Shown: positions 38,201 through 56,217 of the stretch, in pieces
Position numbering within the stretch: the stretch's first letter is position 1
Layout: the number at the start of each line of letters is the position of its first letter
Source: Vitis vinifera
Taxonomy: Eukaryota > Streptophyta > Magnoliopsida > Vitales > Vitaceae
Direction: 5' to 3'
DNA length: 64,000 nucleotides
Assembly (NCBI RefSeq): GCF_030704535.1
Contig: NC_081822.1
Coordinates: 2,843,001-2,907,000, forward strand
Translations under genes and position numbers: made by a program
Notes under the pieces: generated by a model
Databases searched by the model: none
What the model saw: the letters and a program-made list of their open reading frames with translations, nothing else
What the model was told of the DNA's origin: nothing

Positions 38201-40324
38201 TTTTCACATATCAGGTCTTTATGTGAGTAGGAACACCTACATTCGTGCTGGAGTTGCAGAGTGGAGAGTTACCAATCCAGTTCATGTGGTATATTCCTAA
38301 TCTCTATGTGACCAACGTGGTGCATAAAACTTATAGGAATCATGCTATGTAAAACTCACAGGAAGTATAAATTTGATAACCGGGAACCTTGGATCTAGTC
38401 TCTAAATTTCTAAAGAGGATATCATTTTGCCAATGCAAGCCAAGCTGCTTTCTTTTGGCAACAAATATCCAAGAAAATGTGGATATTTGTGTAGGTCAGA
38501 AATGAGACAAAAGGTCAGCTAAAAGTCCAAAAAAGTGGGGACATATCAACATCATCCTGGTACATGCAATTTTGTTGCAAGTATGATTGACTCTCGAGAT
38601 TCAGTATTGGCTCTTGCCAAATAGGAGGGTAAAATGGAAAGACCTAAAAAACAAAAAGAACAGTGTGAACTAAACTTCTTATTATCTATTTGGTGTATTT
38701 TTTTTTTTTCAGGTCTGCTATTTTCGCTACATTAGGTTTTTTCCTTCTGGCAGGTTTCTTTATAAGGTTGTATATCTTAACTTGCTTAGTGCCTAAAACA
38801 AGAGAAGAAAGCATGTTGTTTGATATATAATTGTTGTTAATTTTCAATGATTAGAATTCCTCTCAAAAAGTCAAGGATGTGGTAAAATGCATGAACTCCC
38901 GAGCATCTAAAGCAGACTGTGTCTTCAGTGGCCACTATACTTTGTCGGATGACAAGGTAGAGTTTGTTTATCTGCAAGATATGGCTCTCTTTTATTCTAT
39001 TCAAGTTTTATAAATTGCACACTTTTCTCTGATGATTTTTGCAATTAATACTTCTATCATATCTCTTCTTATTACATTGTATGTATTTCATATTTATGGT
39101 TACCTACCCGTTCATTTGCAGATTGAAGCTGCTGTCTTGTACCCAGGCATGCGTCCTACTGTGTGGAGAATCCGCTTAAGGTATCATATAGGCACTGGCA
39201 TGAACATGCTGTCATTTAATAGTTTGTGCTGGCATTTAGGAGCACAAGACCAACATTGTTTCTTTTCATCAAATGGAGATGAGCAATCTCATTAGTGATT
39301 CCAAACAAAGACGAAGTGATAGAATGACTTAAAACTTTGTTGATATTGAAAGTCATCTTAACACAGGTATGGGGACATTTTTTGAAGAAAGTACAGTTGG
39401 CTGTCCCCTTGTAAGGTGTCTTGATGGTTACATTCTGAGTTATTCTTCTGCTATTTGGCATGAGCATCGCGAGACTTTTAGGGTGACGATCATTTTTGTC
39501 ATATTGAGAAGCCTTCATGGGAATTTTTTCGTTGGCCAAAAAGAAAAGGAGTTAAGAAAGAAATGCCACTTTGGGTGACTATTTTTATTGAATTATAGGT
39601 GTTTTTGGCAGCCATGCTTATTGAAAACTACTTCAAAATGGGACACTTGACTGCAAATTTATGTTTTGACAGTTTGCAAGGTCTTTCATTTGTGAGTAAC
39701 ATGGCTGAGTTGCTTCTTTTAATAGGTTGAGAGGAACAACAGCAGGGGCTAACAATCGGATGGATCTTCTGTCACTTGTTACAAGTGGTGTGAGTGATAA
39801 TGAGGTTAACGGACCTGATGAGGACATCCTTGGGGTAGTTGAAGGGTGGGAGGAGGATGAAACACACAACCCAGATGTGCCTGCAGTCTCACACAAGAGG
39901 GGTCTGAAAGCTTTTGTCTTTGTTCCATTTGAAGAGGTACACATCCATTTCACTCTGGATATTGCCTCACTAATGATGATGATCATCTTCAAAAAAACTT
40001 CCTCAGGATTTTCAATTAAGTTTGGAATTTTTCTTTTCTTGTTCAGAATTAATTCAGAGATTTCATGTTTACAAACCTGACCCCTACCTCACCAAATTAT
40101 TCTCTTGAAGTATTTCCTTAGGTGATCGACTGTAGTCAAATGTTACTTGCTTCTAATCCCAACCTCACCACCAATGCAGAAGAAAATGAAATAAAATTGA
40201 ACTTCACATCATATGTCGTGACCATATATTGTAACAAATTGGCTTTGTATCTGTTTTGGTACAGGTGGAAACATCAGATCTGAATCTGCCTGTGGATAAG
40301 ATGGATTACTATGTAGCTGGCTGA
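35290..40324 (+). CDS. FBP7: F-box protein, FBXO9/FBP7-like
   Basis: Eleven exons: 35290-35299, 35681-35767, 35947-36059, 36296-36412, 36498-36594, 38215-38288, 38713-38766, 38855-38956, 39122-39180, 39726-39936 and 40265-40324. They join in phase to 327 residues. F-box proteins bring substrates to SCF ubiquitin ligases through SKP1. The F-box (about 60-105) includes [14 protein letters not shown] and [17 protein letters not shown]. The conserved C-terminal region ([52 protein letters not shown]) is that of the FBXO9/HRT3 group, whose Arabidopsis member is FBP7 (from memory). The first exon encodes only MAS plus one base, a layout easily missed by gene finders. Exon 5 is taken from the AG at 36496-36497. 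Intron 5 is 1.6 kb and non-coding. Confidence 0.9.
36595..38214 (+). other. Intron 5 of the F-box gene
   Basis: 1.6 kb of non-coding DNA with T and A runs (37151-37168, 37920-37938) and a purine-rich GA/GAAA tract at 37940-38000. Short ORFs are chance readings. Confidence 0.6.
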
Positions 40325-41350
40325 TACCCAGAATGAGAAAGGATCATAAACCTGTAAAATACATGTAAAATACATTAGATCCCCAAGCATTTTGTGCTCT
40401 CTTCAACTTCGATCAGACTCCTACCTATATGCCTGTAAATATACAGTTTATCCTCAAGCCTTTTGTTCTTTCATCTGCTGGTGTGTAATTAGTGAGGAAG
40501 TTATTTAGCATTTTTAAGGAAATCATCCCATGAAACCCAATGCAGGTCTGTATCGTTTCATCTTGTTTCATAACTTGCTTTCACCTTTGTATGATGGGAA
40601 CTTATGTTTATATGAACTGGATCAGAATATTTGTTCAGTGACTCGAGTTTTAACTGCTTTAATTAGTTGTCATTATGTCATGGATTATGGAGTTTGGATG
40701 AAGAGGAAAACAGAAAAGTTGCAGGTGTCTCTGGCAAGAAGCTCAAGTCACTCGCATTTTAAAAAAATTAAAAGCTCGTTCCTTTGGGCTTTCATTCTTT
40801 TTTTCAACATAATTTTTATTAAAAGATTTTTAATTTTAAAAAAAAATTAAAATAAAATCCAAAAAAATAGTTGTAATGTAAGTTTTTAATTTATATAAGT
40901 ATTTTATATTTAATAAAATTTTGATAATACTAATAGAGATAGCTTAAGGCAAAAACAAGATGATATCCAAATGGGCGACAGTGGAAAACTTCTAGGCTAT
41001 GAATTTCTCGTCTAGAACATGGCTGGAAAGCAACAAATTGCACTTCATCAGTAAGCTGTTGTGTGAGACACTTACCAAGATAAAAACAAACAAACAAGGC
41101 GTTATGTGAAGCCCATACCATTATACCATTCTTATCACAAGTGGAGGAGAGTGAAAATCCAAACGTCTCAAAGAAAAGACTTATGACTTGATATATTATT
41201 TGCTGGATGATTGAAGCAGAAAATAATTCTCCCTCTGAAGAGGAGTATTTGCAAATGAGAGAAACCAATTTATGTTGACAACAGATAATGCTTCACAACC
41301 TCCACTTGAGTTTACAAACATCTTCAATAGCATGTCAAAGGCTGAAATTT
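40325..41350. other. Convergent 3' region between F-box and acetyltransferase genes
   Basis: About 1 kb between two stop codons on opposite strands. It probably contains both 3' UTRs. A 112-codon open frame at 40930-41268 (-) has no domain I recognise. Confidence 0.5.
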
Positions 41351-46535
<5,185 letters not shown>

Positions 46536-49500
46536 TTACTCTGCCCGAGATTGGCCTGCTCGGGATGAAAGAATGATGCCGACAATCAGGCCATAAAGAG
46601 CAAGCGCTTCAGCAAAGATGAGGATGAGAATCATACCCACAAACAGCTTTGGCTGCTGTGCATTAGCCCTGAAAATAATCCCAACAGGGGAAAAAAGGTA
46701 AACATATACAACACCATCAATGGAGGATTTGATGTTTCATTTCAAATGAGGGGGGAGGGGAGAGAAGTCACAGAAAAGAAAAAGAACAAAAAAAATAAAA
46801 ATGATTTTGTCCTGAGTACATCAAGCAGGTTCACATTGTACAATTTTAACAGGTCCCAGTGCACTTCCAGGAGTAAAGCTAAATTATAGGCATTGAAATG
46901 CTAGGCTTATTCAGGAGTAAGGCAACAGATTTAAACAAGGCATAGAAGTTTGCATGGGTTGAAGAGCTAAGAACAGAATTAAGTCCACATTGAGCTTATA
47001 GAACCTCTAAACATCTTCACTACTCCCTCTTTCAATACAGTTGGAAGAAACACCCAATATATGGAGATGCAGACTTCGCAAATCATGATTCTAAGCCTAA
47101 TGTCATAAATGGAAACTACCCAACCACTTCTTAGCTATTTAAATATCATCTTAATATAGTGGTTAAGCTCTAGTGAGAGTAGCAGACTCCTATTTGCCAA
47201 GGAAAATCTCTCAAAATTCTATTAAATCCAATCCAATACAATTCAATTTTTTTAAGTTTTCCCTAACAAGATATAAGGATCTTGTTCGGTAAGGACACAG
47301 AAGAACAAATGGATTGCAGTTGTGGTGGGGGCAGTTGAGTGAAATGGAAAGTCCATATGAGGGAAGCAGTCACACAATCCAGGTCACAGATCACAAAAGT
47401 AGTTGCCTATTTGGTAACCATAGCTTGACTCAAAGTCTCAGGAAGTTGAATAGCTTGTCTACCCATACTCTTCACCCTTTTATTCCAAAATTTAATAATT
47501 ACTTTTATTTTTTCTAAATTTAAGAATTGATTTTCACATATAAATTTCACTGCTACAGAAACTGATGTTAAGATTATGTCCATTTTTTGAGCTCCCATTC
47601 CTAACTGGACAATGATCTGTGAATAGAACACACAAAAACTTTTATGACCATCAGATCAATTTCATTTCAACACTATGAAATGATTTGCTCATCCATTTAT
47701 TTTAGCTATTGGAATCAAAAGAGTATAGAACCATAAAACTAGTAAATCATCTTCTGTGGTACTGGGATCTTTCAATTTCACACATCAAACTTCAACACAG
47801 CATGACAGAGTGTGTATACGGGATCTTTGTTGAACACTTCTATTTTACTTTGGGTGTGATTGTTTGATTTTTTTTTCATTGATATTCTTTTATTCTTTCA
47901 ACTTTCTTAGAAATAATTGCATAAGTAAAAAAGAAGAATTTGCTGAAAAGAGAATTTTTGTAAAAATATATAGGGATAAGAGAAAAAAAAAATTAGAGAG
48001 AAAGATGAGAGCTTTTAAAAAGAATATCCTCACTTCCAATTTATTTCTAATCGATTTTTCTTTTATTAGTTGTATCCCAGCACCGGTACTCTTTTTTAGA
48101 TCCTTTTTAGCCGAATTCCTATATCCTAAAATTCGAGTTGTGAAGGATCAAACACACATACCCATGTTCGACACTCATACACAAACCTATGCTATATAGA
48201 TCATCCAATCCTCTAAACCCATTTTCTATGCAGGGACCGATTTTCTTGCACGTTTGGATTGTAAACAAAACATCAGGACTAAGATTTGGAATGTTCTGCC
48301 CAACATGGGAATGGGCTAGGGTTATGAACTTATAATCTATAATTTGATTATCGAGTCAACTTTTTAAAACCTAGGTACTTCTAAGCTCTTTTCTAACCCC
48401 ATCTCAAATTTTTTTTGTCCGTCAAAATAATGAGTCAGTATATGAAGTCTAGAATCTTTTGATCAGTCTAACATCTTGTCCCATTAATCTTCCCAATGTG
48501 AACCATTAGTTATTATATCCCATTCTTAACCTGCAAAGTAAAACATCACATCCATGCAAACTACATTTCTCAAATTAGTTTGTATAGTTAGACTGCAGAT
48601 TTCTTAAATGTTACTCATCTCAAGTTAAATTGACTTGTGAGAATCAAGTAAAAAACCAATCCATCACCTTGTGGCATTTTTATTTTTTTAATGCATTTGG
48701 TTTTATTTATTCCAAAAAAAAAACAATCCATCAAACTCAAGGTCAGGCAACTAGCTTATTGATAAGCTTGCCTGAAAAGCACACCAGGTGCCTAGTTGAC
48801 TTGACTGAGTGCCCTCTTGCTAAAGGTTCCAAGTGAATCTTGCATTTAAAAACAACAATTACTGGTCTCGATAATGATTCCTTACTCTTTGAAACCAAAC
48901 TCATAAAGCATTCTAGTGAGAGACAAACATAGAAAGAACAAAAAAACCAAACTCATATGATTTACTTCATTGCATTGATGTGGATGGAAGTTTTGAAGTA
49001 TTCCAACATGGTAGTTGTGGGTGAGGAACTTTATTCGGTTTTAATGTTTTGGTTGGGAGAGTTTCTTTTTTTTTTTTTTGGTTATAGGTGTAGATAAAGT
49101 GAGCATTATGTAAAAAGAGCTCCAACATGAGTGTACCTAAATACACAAAACATATACCCGCCAAAAGGCACAAGCAAAAAAGAAAAAGGGAACAAAAAAC
49201 ACTACTCCTTACCTCAACAAGAATCCAACAATCAATGAAGTCAATTAAGTACATTGACTTCATTGGAAGAGTATTGATATCGTTTGCTTGTCACTAACAT
49301 ATTTTGATATGTTTGAGAAAGTGGTGTTGTATGATTCTTGCATATGTTTTGAACCCCACAAAACCCAACCAAACACCCCACACCCCCCCAAAAAAGGAAA
49401 AAAAAATTCAGATATTTACAAAATGAATCTACCTCAAGTTGGTCAAGTGACAGTAACAACATGGAAATCAAATATTCAAAAGCATTCTCAATTGTTGGTT

Positions 49501-50621
49501 GCCACAATTAAAAGAAAACAGACTAAAACCTAAACATCATGTTTTAGATTGATTTTGTTTCAAGAAAATGAAAACACTCAACTGGACCAAGCTAAATAAT
49601 TGCAATAGGCTTAGTGAAGAGGGGTGTTCTGTTTTGAGTAAAAAATAATGAAAAGCTACCATCCAAAATTATAATTCCTTCGAACCAATAAAACTAGTAC
49701 AAACAGTTATCCGAACCAGTAAAACTAATAAAAACAGTTTTCCTACTCTGTCTATTTTTTCTCGGTAACCAAACAAAGCATAACCGAAGTTAAATGGAAA
49801 ATAGTAGCATCATATGGTAAATCAAATACCCATAAAAAATCACAAAAACAAAAAAATGCTATAGTAAAGAGTTTACCGAACTCCAGCATCTCCCACAATC
49901 CCAATTGCCATACCGGCGGAGAGGCCAGCAAGGCCACAAGCAAGACCAGATGATAAGTGGGCATAACCATCGAAAAGATAGTAAGATTTGGCCTTAGGGT
50001 TTATGCCGGTACTAATAATAACGGCTATAATCAACCCATAGATACCCAAAACTCCAGCCATAACAACTGGGACAATCGATTTCATGACGAGCTCCGGTCG
50101 CATCACTCCCATGGAGGCCACACCCACCCCGCTCTTTGCAGTCCCATAGGCCGCGCCCATGCCTGTAAAGAAGCCATTAGAAACATTCCAAGAAAAAAGC
50201 CCCATTTGTTTCCACAGGAAACAGTTCCGATGTGGGAAAATACAACACTTTGTTTCGTCGGAATTTTTCTCGACGATTGCTTTCATTTCGACCGAACATA
50301 ATTCCCGGAAACTTTTTCAGTTAAACAATTGACTCCGTTTATTTCCACTCCTACCCTAGAAATGTCACGGAGAGTATAAATCCCCCCAGTGCTACAAGAT
50401 GATATATTAACCATTATCCGTCGGAACAAACAGGGCCATGCAGCTATAACTCGGGACAACATTTTCCAGTGAAACAAACAGGGTAAAAAGGAAATAAAGC
50501 ATGAAGACCAAAATAAAAAGAATCAGAGAGAAAAAAGGTATTTACATGAGAAAACAAGGGCGGCAGCGGCGCCAAGGAAGCCGAAGAAGGGAGCGGTTTC
50601 GTCGCCGCTGAAGGTAGACAT
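46536..50621 (-). CDS. VHA-c: V-type H+-ATPase 16-kDa proteolipid, subunit c
   Basis: Three exons, 50621-50546, 50162-49877 and 46668-46536, encode 164 residues, the normal length for plant VHA-c. The subunit forms the membrane rotor ring of the Vo sector and carries protons into the vacuole or trans-Golgi lumen. Four transmembrane helices are visible: [60 protein letters not shown] and [20 protein letters not shown]. The last contains the proton-binding glutamate in [10 protein letters not shown]. The N-terminus [15 protein letters not shown] is typical. Intron 2 is 3.2 kb. Several near-identical VHA-c isoforms exist in plants, so the isoform number cannot be given. Confidence 0.97.
46669..49876 (-). 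other. Intron 2 of VHA-c (3,208 bp)
   Basis: No exon or complete mobile element was recognised. It contains T/A runs and several chance ORFs (for example at 48967-49263 and 49241-49507, minus strand) without domains. Confidence 0.6.
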
Positions 50622-51963
50622 GTTTGATTACAGGGATATCGGAAGCCCTCTCTTCTGAGATAAAACGCGGATTAGCAGATCGGATCGGAGATGATGATGA
50701 TGATTGAGGGAGAGTGAATAATGACCATGGACGACTATGATTATTCAACGTGAAATTCCAATAAGGCCCTCCATTGCTACTCGGAATTACTAGAGCATCA
50801 GAATAACTGACATAATGATGTGGTTACTGCCTACTGGTTTCTCCTTCTGTGGGCCTGGAGGTTGGGCCGCGTTTGTGGATTCTATCATTTTAAAGGTTCC
50901 TGCTTTTCCACAAGATTTTTAGCTGATTTATTTAATTCATCATTTCAAGGTAGAAAAAGATTCTACACGGAGACGGCATCAACTTGTATAAATTTATTCC
51001 AATTGCGTGTTTAAAAAGATTGGGCTCAAGACCCATTTAAGGCCCACATATGATCGTCCGTTTTAAGGATAGGAAACTTTTGTCTAGGCCCAATGTCATT
51101 AAAATTAGTCTTTATTTATTAAATATAATTAGTTTTTATTTAATCATTATTTGACATTTAATAATATTATAAAATATATATTATTTATGAAAGAGTGAAG
51201 TATTTTTCGATTTTTTTATTTTCCGTGAAATGATCTTATCATCTCACTTATATGCATTTGTGTACTACCGTTATTTTATTTAATTAATTTAGATAATGAT
51301 TTCTTTAAAACAATTACCATAATTTAAGTTTTCATTCTTACATTATTCAATAAAAATAAATTTAGATAAAAATCAAACAAATAAAAAGTATTAATTGTTT
51401 TGAATTGATTTATTTTTTAGAATCCAAATTTAAAACATAAATAGTGCTTTGATAAATCCAAATTTTACTAATCCATTTTTATCTTTTAGTTTATTATAAA
51501 CTAATTTACCCTTTGATTTCTTATCCGTTAGTTTATAATTGTTCAATAACGATTAGACGGGTAATCTGTAGTTGTATCATTTTATATTTTTCTTTATCTT
51601 TTACCTTAGTGTATGATATTGTTTATTTCACGACAATAAGAGTCATTTCTTATTTTTAATGTTTTGTTTATTTTTTGAAATTTTCTAATACCTTTTTTAT
51701 TCCATTAAACCCCATAAAATTTTATGTTTTGTTTATACACAATAGTTTAATTATATTTATTAATTTAATAAATTAAAATCATTTAGAGCTCTGGTTTACA
51801 TAAAATTGGTGGGAAAAAAATGAGGTATTTGTAATATAAATACTTGAAATTTTATTTAGTTTTTTTTCTTTTCTTTTATTTTAATTTTAATTTTTTAAAA
51901 TTTGGAGTGTGGAATTGATAAGTTATGTTTTATTTAGATATTTGTGAGTATATATTATTATGA
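50622..51963. other. Upstream flank of VHA-c, then AT-rich spacer
   Basis: The first 150 bp hold the VHA-c leader (GAT repeats at 50692-50703) and probably its promoter. From about 51080 on the DNA is AT-rich and has no gene. Confidence 0.45.
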
Positions 51964-52221
51964 GGTACAACCAATGAGGAAAATGTCGGGATATATCGCC
52001 GATATATCGTGTATCGGGAGGGGTCGACACGATATTTCGTGAAGAAAAATCGGAGGGGAGATATTTCCGTAAATATCGCCAAAATATCGGCGATATATCG
52101 ATTCGGAGAGATATATCGAAGACATTTTGAAAAAATCGCCTCTGATGGCAAAATATCGGTGATATATCGGAGATATATCGCTGATTTTTTGGTGATATTT
52201 CCCTTCCTTCATGCAACGTGA

Positions 52222-52397
52222 TTAGACGGCCCAGATCACGCCCGTGTTGATCCGACGGCCTAGATGTGATTCCAATGGTAATATGGCGATCCAACGGCTA
52301 GATTGCTCTCAATTTTTTATCCAACGGCCAAAATTGATTTTCAACGGTAAATTAACGTTCCAACGGCTATTTTGGCCCAAATTTATTTTATAAATAG
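52222..52397 (+). promoter_or_regulatory. AACGG (MSA-like) cluster with TATA box
   Basis: TCCAACGGCTA at 52290-52300, TCCAACGGCCA at 52320-52330 and TCCAACGGCTA at 52359-52369 each match the plant M-phase-specific activator consensus YCYAACGGYYA exactly. Weaker variants lie at 52222, 52251 and 52340. TATAAATAG follows at 52389-52397. The family knowledge is that MYB3R factors bind MSA sites in G2/M genes; activity here is inferred. Confidence 0.6.
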
Positions 52398-52740
52398 CCC
52401 AAATTTCATTTATTTTTGCTTTCATTCTTTATTTGCTATCTCCTTACTCCAATTTTTATTAAGGTTGCTCAATTATTTAATCATTTTAAGGTATAATTGT
52501 TTTAAATTGTAATTAATTTTGTTTGCAATTGTAATTAATTCATGTATTTTCAATTAATTAGTATGTTTGCAATATGGATTATTTAATGCTATTTTTACAT
52601 TCAATTGTAATTAATTTTTATATTTTTATTGAATTAACTTAGGTTAATTTGATTATTTAATTATAAATTGATATGTTTATTTTCAATGATTATTTGTGGT
52701 TTATTTTCACATTTAGAATTAAATTAAACTGGTTAACTTA

Positions 52741-52830
52741 GCTAAATTATTTAATTAATTTAATTAACATGCTAAATTATTTAATTAATTTAATTAACAT
52801 GCTAAATTATTTAATTAATTTAATTAACAT
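52741..52830. repeat. Three exact 30-bp tandem repeats
   Basis: Three identical units starting GCTAAATTATTTAATTAATT and ending AACAT, inside the AT-rich interior of the hAT-like element. Confidence 0.95.
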
Positions 52831-53188
52831 GAACTAGTATATTTTGAATATGAAATATGTTTATTTAATGAATTTAATGTTGATATTTAATGAAATGAAA
52901 TATTTTATATGACTTTATAATGAGAACAATTACAAAATTAACATTTCTTATAGATCGACATGATATAATTATATCTAATATTGCAAATTATATCATATAT
53001 ATATCAAAATTTTCAATAAAACAACTTTAAAATATTCATTATATTTCTAATTGTATTATTATGAGGTTTTCCTTGCATTTCTATGAGTTTTTAACAATTT
53101 TAAGCCTACCGATATATCTCCGATATATCCGTAAAATCGAAATACCGACATATCCGTGATTACCGATATTTTCATCATTGGGTACAAC

Positions 53189-53770
53189 AGATAATATTTT
53201 TTTGTTAATTTTTTATTATTATTGTTGTATGATTATAGTAATTTTTGTTAAGTTGGAAAAACAAGTTCATTTAAAGAATTAAAAAAAAATTGAGAAAATA
53301 TAGGGTATAAGATAATTCAGTTTTTAAAAATTAAAATTAATATTTATGAAATTAATAATTATTGAATATTTACCAAATAAATAAAATTGAGATATAGACT
53401 TTTTTTAACCTCAATGGTTAATTCCATTTTATTTTTAAAAGTACATGACACACGAATAAATCCATAAATTAATAAATTAATAAAATTTGTATAGACAAAT
53501 TTATTATTCCATTTTATTTTTATTTTTATTTTGTTTTAATTTATTGAATATAATTATTATTTAGTTTCTTAAGAGTTTAAGAAATATCGTGTAGAAGAAA
53601 TCCTATTTAAATAGGATTAATATTTTTTTTTCCTAAAATTTTAAGAAGTATTGTTAAACGAATCCTATTTAATTATAATTACCAATTTAAAAAGTAGTAA
53701 GGTTATTTATTAAATAATAAATAAAGAATTTATATAATATATAATTATTTTAATTATGATTAATTTATTT
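53189..53770. other. AT-rich spacer
   Basis: No gene. A segment containing AATCCTATTTAA occurs twice (about 53600 and 53660), a degenerate short duplication. Confidence 0.4.
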
Positions 53771-54967
53771 TGTTGGTCCAAAGGTTTTCCTAACCAGGTT
53801 TTGATAATAACAAACCATGATTAAGTTACTAATTTGTTTGAATTATTAAGAATCTCATGTATTATTTTGAAAATTCATCAAATGACCTAATGGATACAAG
53901 ATCAAGACGTTTAGAAAACCTTTAATCATAGGAAACAAATGTAAGATGAATGCATGAGTGCACTTATGTTTTACATACAATTTCATGCATATTTCAAAAA
54001 CTCGATTTATTATTTAAAGTTATAGTTTCGTCAAAACTTGAGTTTTATCGATTGAACCTTAGACAAATAACTTCAAAATTGACATATTAATTCACTTAAA
54101 TACATTGCCTAAGTGTTATAAGAGAAAATATCACAAAAAGATAGGTTTTCGGGGCAAAAATGGTGAACTGGTCGAGGCACTAGCCAATCGGCTCAATTGA
54201 CTAGGGTATCGGTCAACCGGATCCCTCTTCCCGATCAAGGTTTGATTAAGGAGTGCAAAAAGCACACTCTCTTTTCCAATAACCTTTCATTCTCGGTTGA
54301 CCTCCGGTCAAGGTCCGATCGAAGTCCAGTCGAAACAACGGTAACCTCCCAAAACATTAAATGCTCAAACGGCTAGTGAACCGGTCGACCCCCAACTTGA
54401 CTGGTTGAGACTATTTTTTTATTTTATTGGCTCTCGATGTTAGAAACCTATAAATAGAGAGATTCACTTCATTTATAAGTAAGAGAACATTTGCATTTAT
54501 TTGTCTATCCACTTGTTCTTACCTTGAAATATCTCATTTCTTTCTTAGTGCATTAAATCTTCACTTGCATATCATTTAGTGTACCTTTGTGATTCATCAT
54601 AACTTTGATTTGTATTTGAACTATTATTGAGTTAGGTTGAGAAAAGTTCATTATTGTAAATTAAGTGTTAAAACCTTAAAGTGAGTTGAATCTTGAAGGG
54701 ATTGTGCAATAATCCATTGGAGTTAGAATCCAAGTGTGAAGGAGATTAGAACCTTAGTTGAAGCTTCAAGTTAGTGAAACTCCCTCACTCGATTAGGAGC
54801 TTGAGGAGAGTGGATGTAGGTAATGAAGTGTCGAACCACTATAAAATATGAGTTTGATCTCTTTTAACTATATCTCTTTTTATCTCATTCTCTCGTACTT
54901 AAATTTGTTGTGTTTAAAAAGAATTTTTAAAAACTCAATTCACCTCCCCTCTTTGGTGTTTTTTTCA
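53771..54967 (+). mobile_element. Probable solo LTR
   Basis: It begins TGTTGGTCCAAAGGTTTTCC and ends near CCTCCCCTCTTTGGTG and TTTTTTTCA, typical of long copia LTRs of plants. A TATA box TATAAATAGAG is at 54449-54459. Words of the GACCGG/GGTCGA type fill 54160-54400. No primer site, purine tract or pol reading frame adjoins it. No convincing target duplication was found, so the right border is approximate. Confidence 0.6.
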
Positions 54968-55599
54968 TTTAAAGATTAGTCTTTATTTTTTCATATTTAA
55001 TATAAAGTAATTATTTATTTATTTTTATACTACATATCAAAGTACAATCATATCATAAAACATTTTATATCTTAAAAACTCTTACATAAAATTTTATTCT
55101 ATATTATATTAAACAATTATTAACATTATATAAAAAATACAAATTTATTATTAGTTTATTTATTATTAATAATATGAATTTATTTTTAATTTATTAATAT
55201 TAGAATAAACTTTTTTTTTTGAATTCTTACTTTATAAAACATTAAGAAATTTTATTAATATGAATATGAATTTATTATTAATTTATTAAATAATTAATTT
55301 TATATCTATCAAATGTAAAGAAACCGTAGTAAATAATTTAAATAAAACCTATATTTTTTAAATATTTTAAATATATATGAATATAAATTTATTATTACAC
55401 ATACAAGATAATACTTAGATAATAGGCATTAATATGATGTGAGCAAAAAGAGAAGAATTTTTAATGAATATCATAAGATAATAAATATTAATATTATGTA
55501 AAACGTGATAAAATTTGAAATAAAAATTATATATTTTTTAACTTTTAAACATGCATACAAAATTATTCAAAGATATATAAATATAAATTTATTATTGAT
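54968..55599. other. AT-rich spacer
   Basis: No gene or recognisable element. Confidence 0.4.
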
Positions 55600-56217
55600 T
55601 AGGAGAGCAACTTGGGCAATTTGACTTGATCCAACTCGACATTTGGGCGGGTTTAGACAATCATTTTCAATATTTAAGTTGGGTTTGGGTTAAGTTTTTT
55701 CAACTTAAACTCAATTTGGATTAGACTTAAGTTAAAGTTCAAACAACCTAAACCTAACCAAACTATATTTAATCTTTGCATAATATTTATAATGAATCTT
55801 ACCCTATATAATAATATTCATTTTTTTTATTCTTAAATAAAAAATCAAATTATATTATATCATATGTTTTTCATTATTTTTATAAAATATATAAATTTAT
55901 ATTTATTATTTTATTATTATCTTGGAATTTTGTCTTATTTGTTATTTAAATTTTCATATACATACATTAAAATAATATCATAAATAGATTTTGAATTATG
56001 TAAGCCAACCAACCAACTGGAGTTTAACTCGACCAATTTAAGTAACTTCAATAACCCGAACTCAACCCGAATTTAAAAAAATGAGGTTAGATTGAATTTG
56101 AGTTAAGTACCTTGATTTAAAGTTTAGGGTAGACTGAATTCAAGTTGATTATTTCTTAATTTGAGTTAAATTTAAGTTAATCATCAACCAAGCTAATCTG
56201 CTTAAGTTGCAGTCCTA
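55600..56217. mobile_element. hAT-like non-autonomous element, copy 2
   Basis: The left end TAGGAGAGCAACTTGGGCAA and the inverted right end TAGGACTGCAACTTAAGCAG resemble each other and the ends of the element at 22469-23067. Both elements have subterminal GGGCGGGTTT-type words and an AT-rich middle. TTGAT adjoins both ends (55595-55599 and 56218-56222), the remnant of a longer duplication or a 5-bp one. Confidence 0.55.

Larger units (their letters stand above)
51972..53180. mobile_element. hAT-like non-autonomous element with GATATATCG end arrays
   Basis: Ends CAATGAGGAAAATGTCGG and, inverted, CAATGATGAAAATATCGG are flanked by an exact 8-bp repeat GGTACAAC (51964-51971 and 53181-53188), the duplication size of hAT elements. 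GATATATCG or close variants occur repeatedly in the first 220 bp (51990, 52001, 52031, 52092, 52110, 52161, 52172). In inverted or palindromic form they recur in the last 80 bp (53110, 53121). Such subterminal arrays are the usual binding sites of hAT transposases. The interior has a promoter-like region (52220-52400) and then AT-rich DNA without an ORF, so it is a deletion derivative. Confidence 0.82.

Noticed and set aside
40930-41268. 112-codon minus-strand ORF below the acetyltransferase stop
   Set aside because: It lies in the presumed 3' UTR and resembles no family; the real exon 2 is at 41351-41422.
51923-52294. Overlapping open frames rich in YRRYISDISPIF-type words
   Set aside because: They are translations of the palindromic GATATATCG repeat array in several frames on both strands; no protein family is seen.
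52741-52830. Evenly sized repeats suggesting a CRISPR-like array
   Set aside because: Three directly abutting 30-bp repeats without spacers in a plant transposon are a simple tandem repeat.
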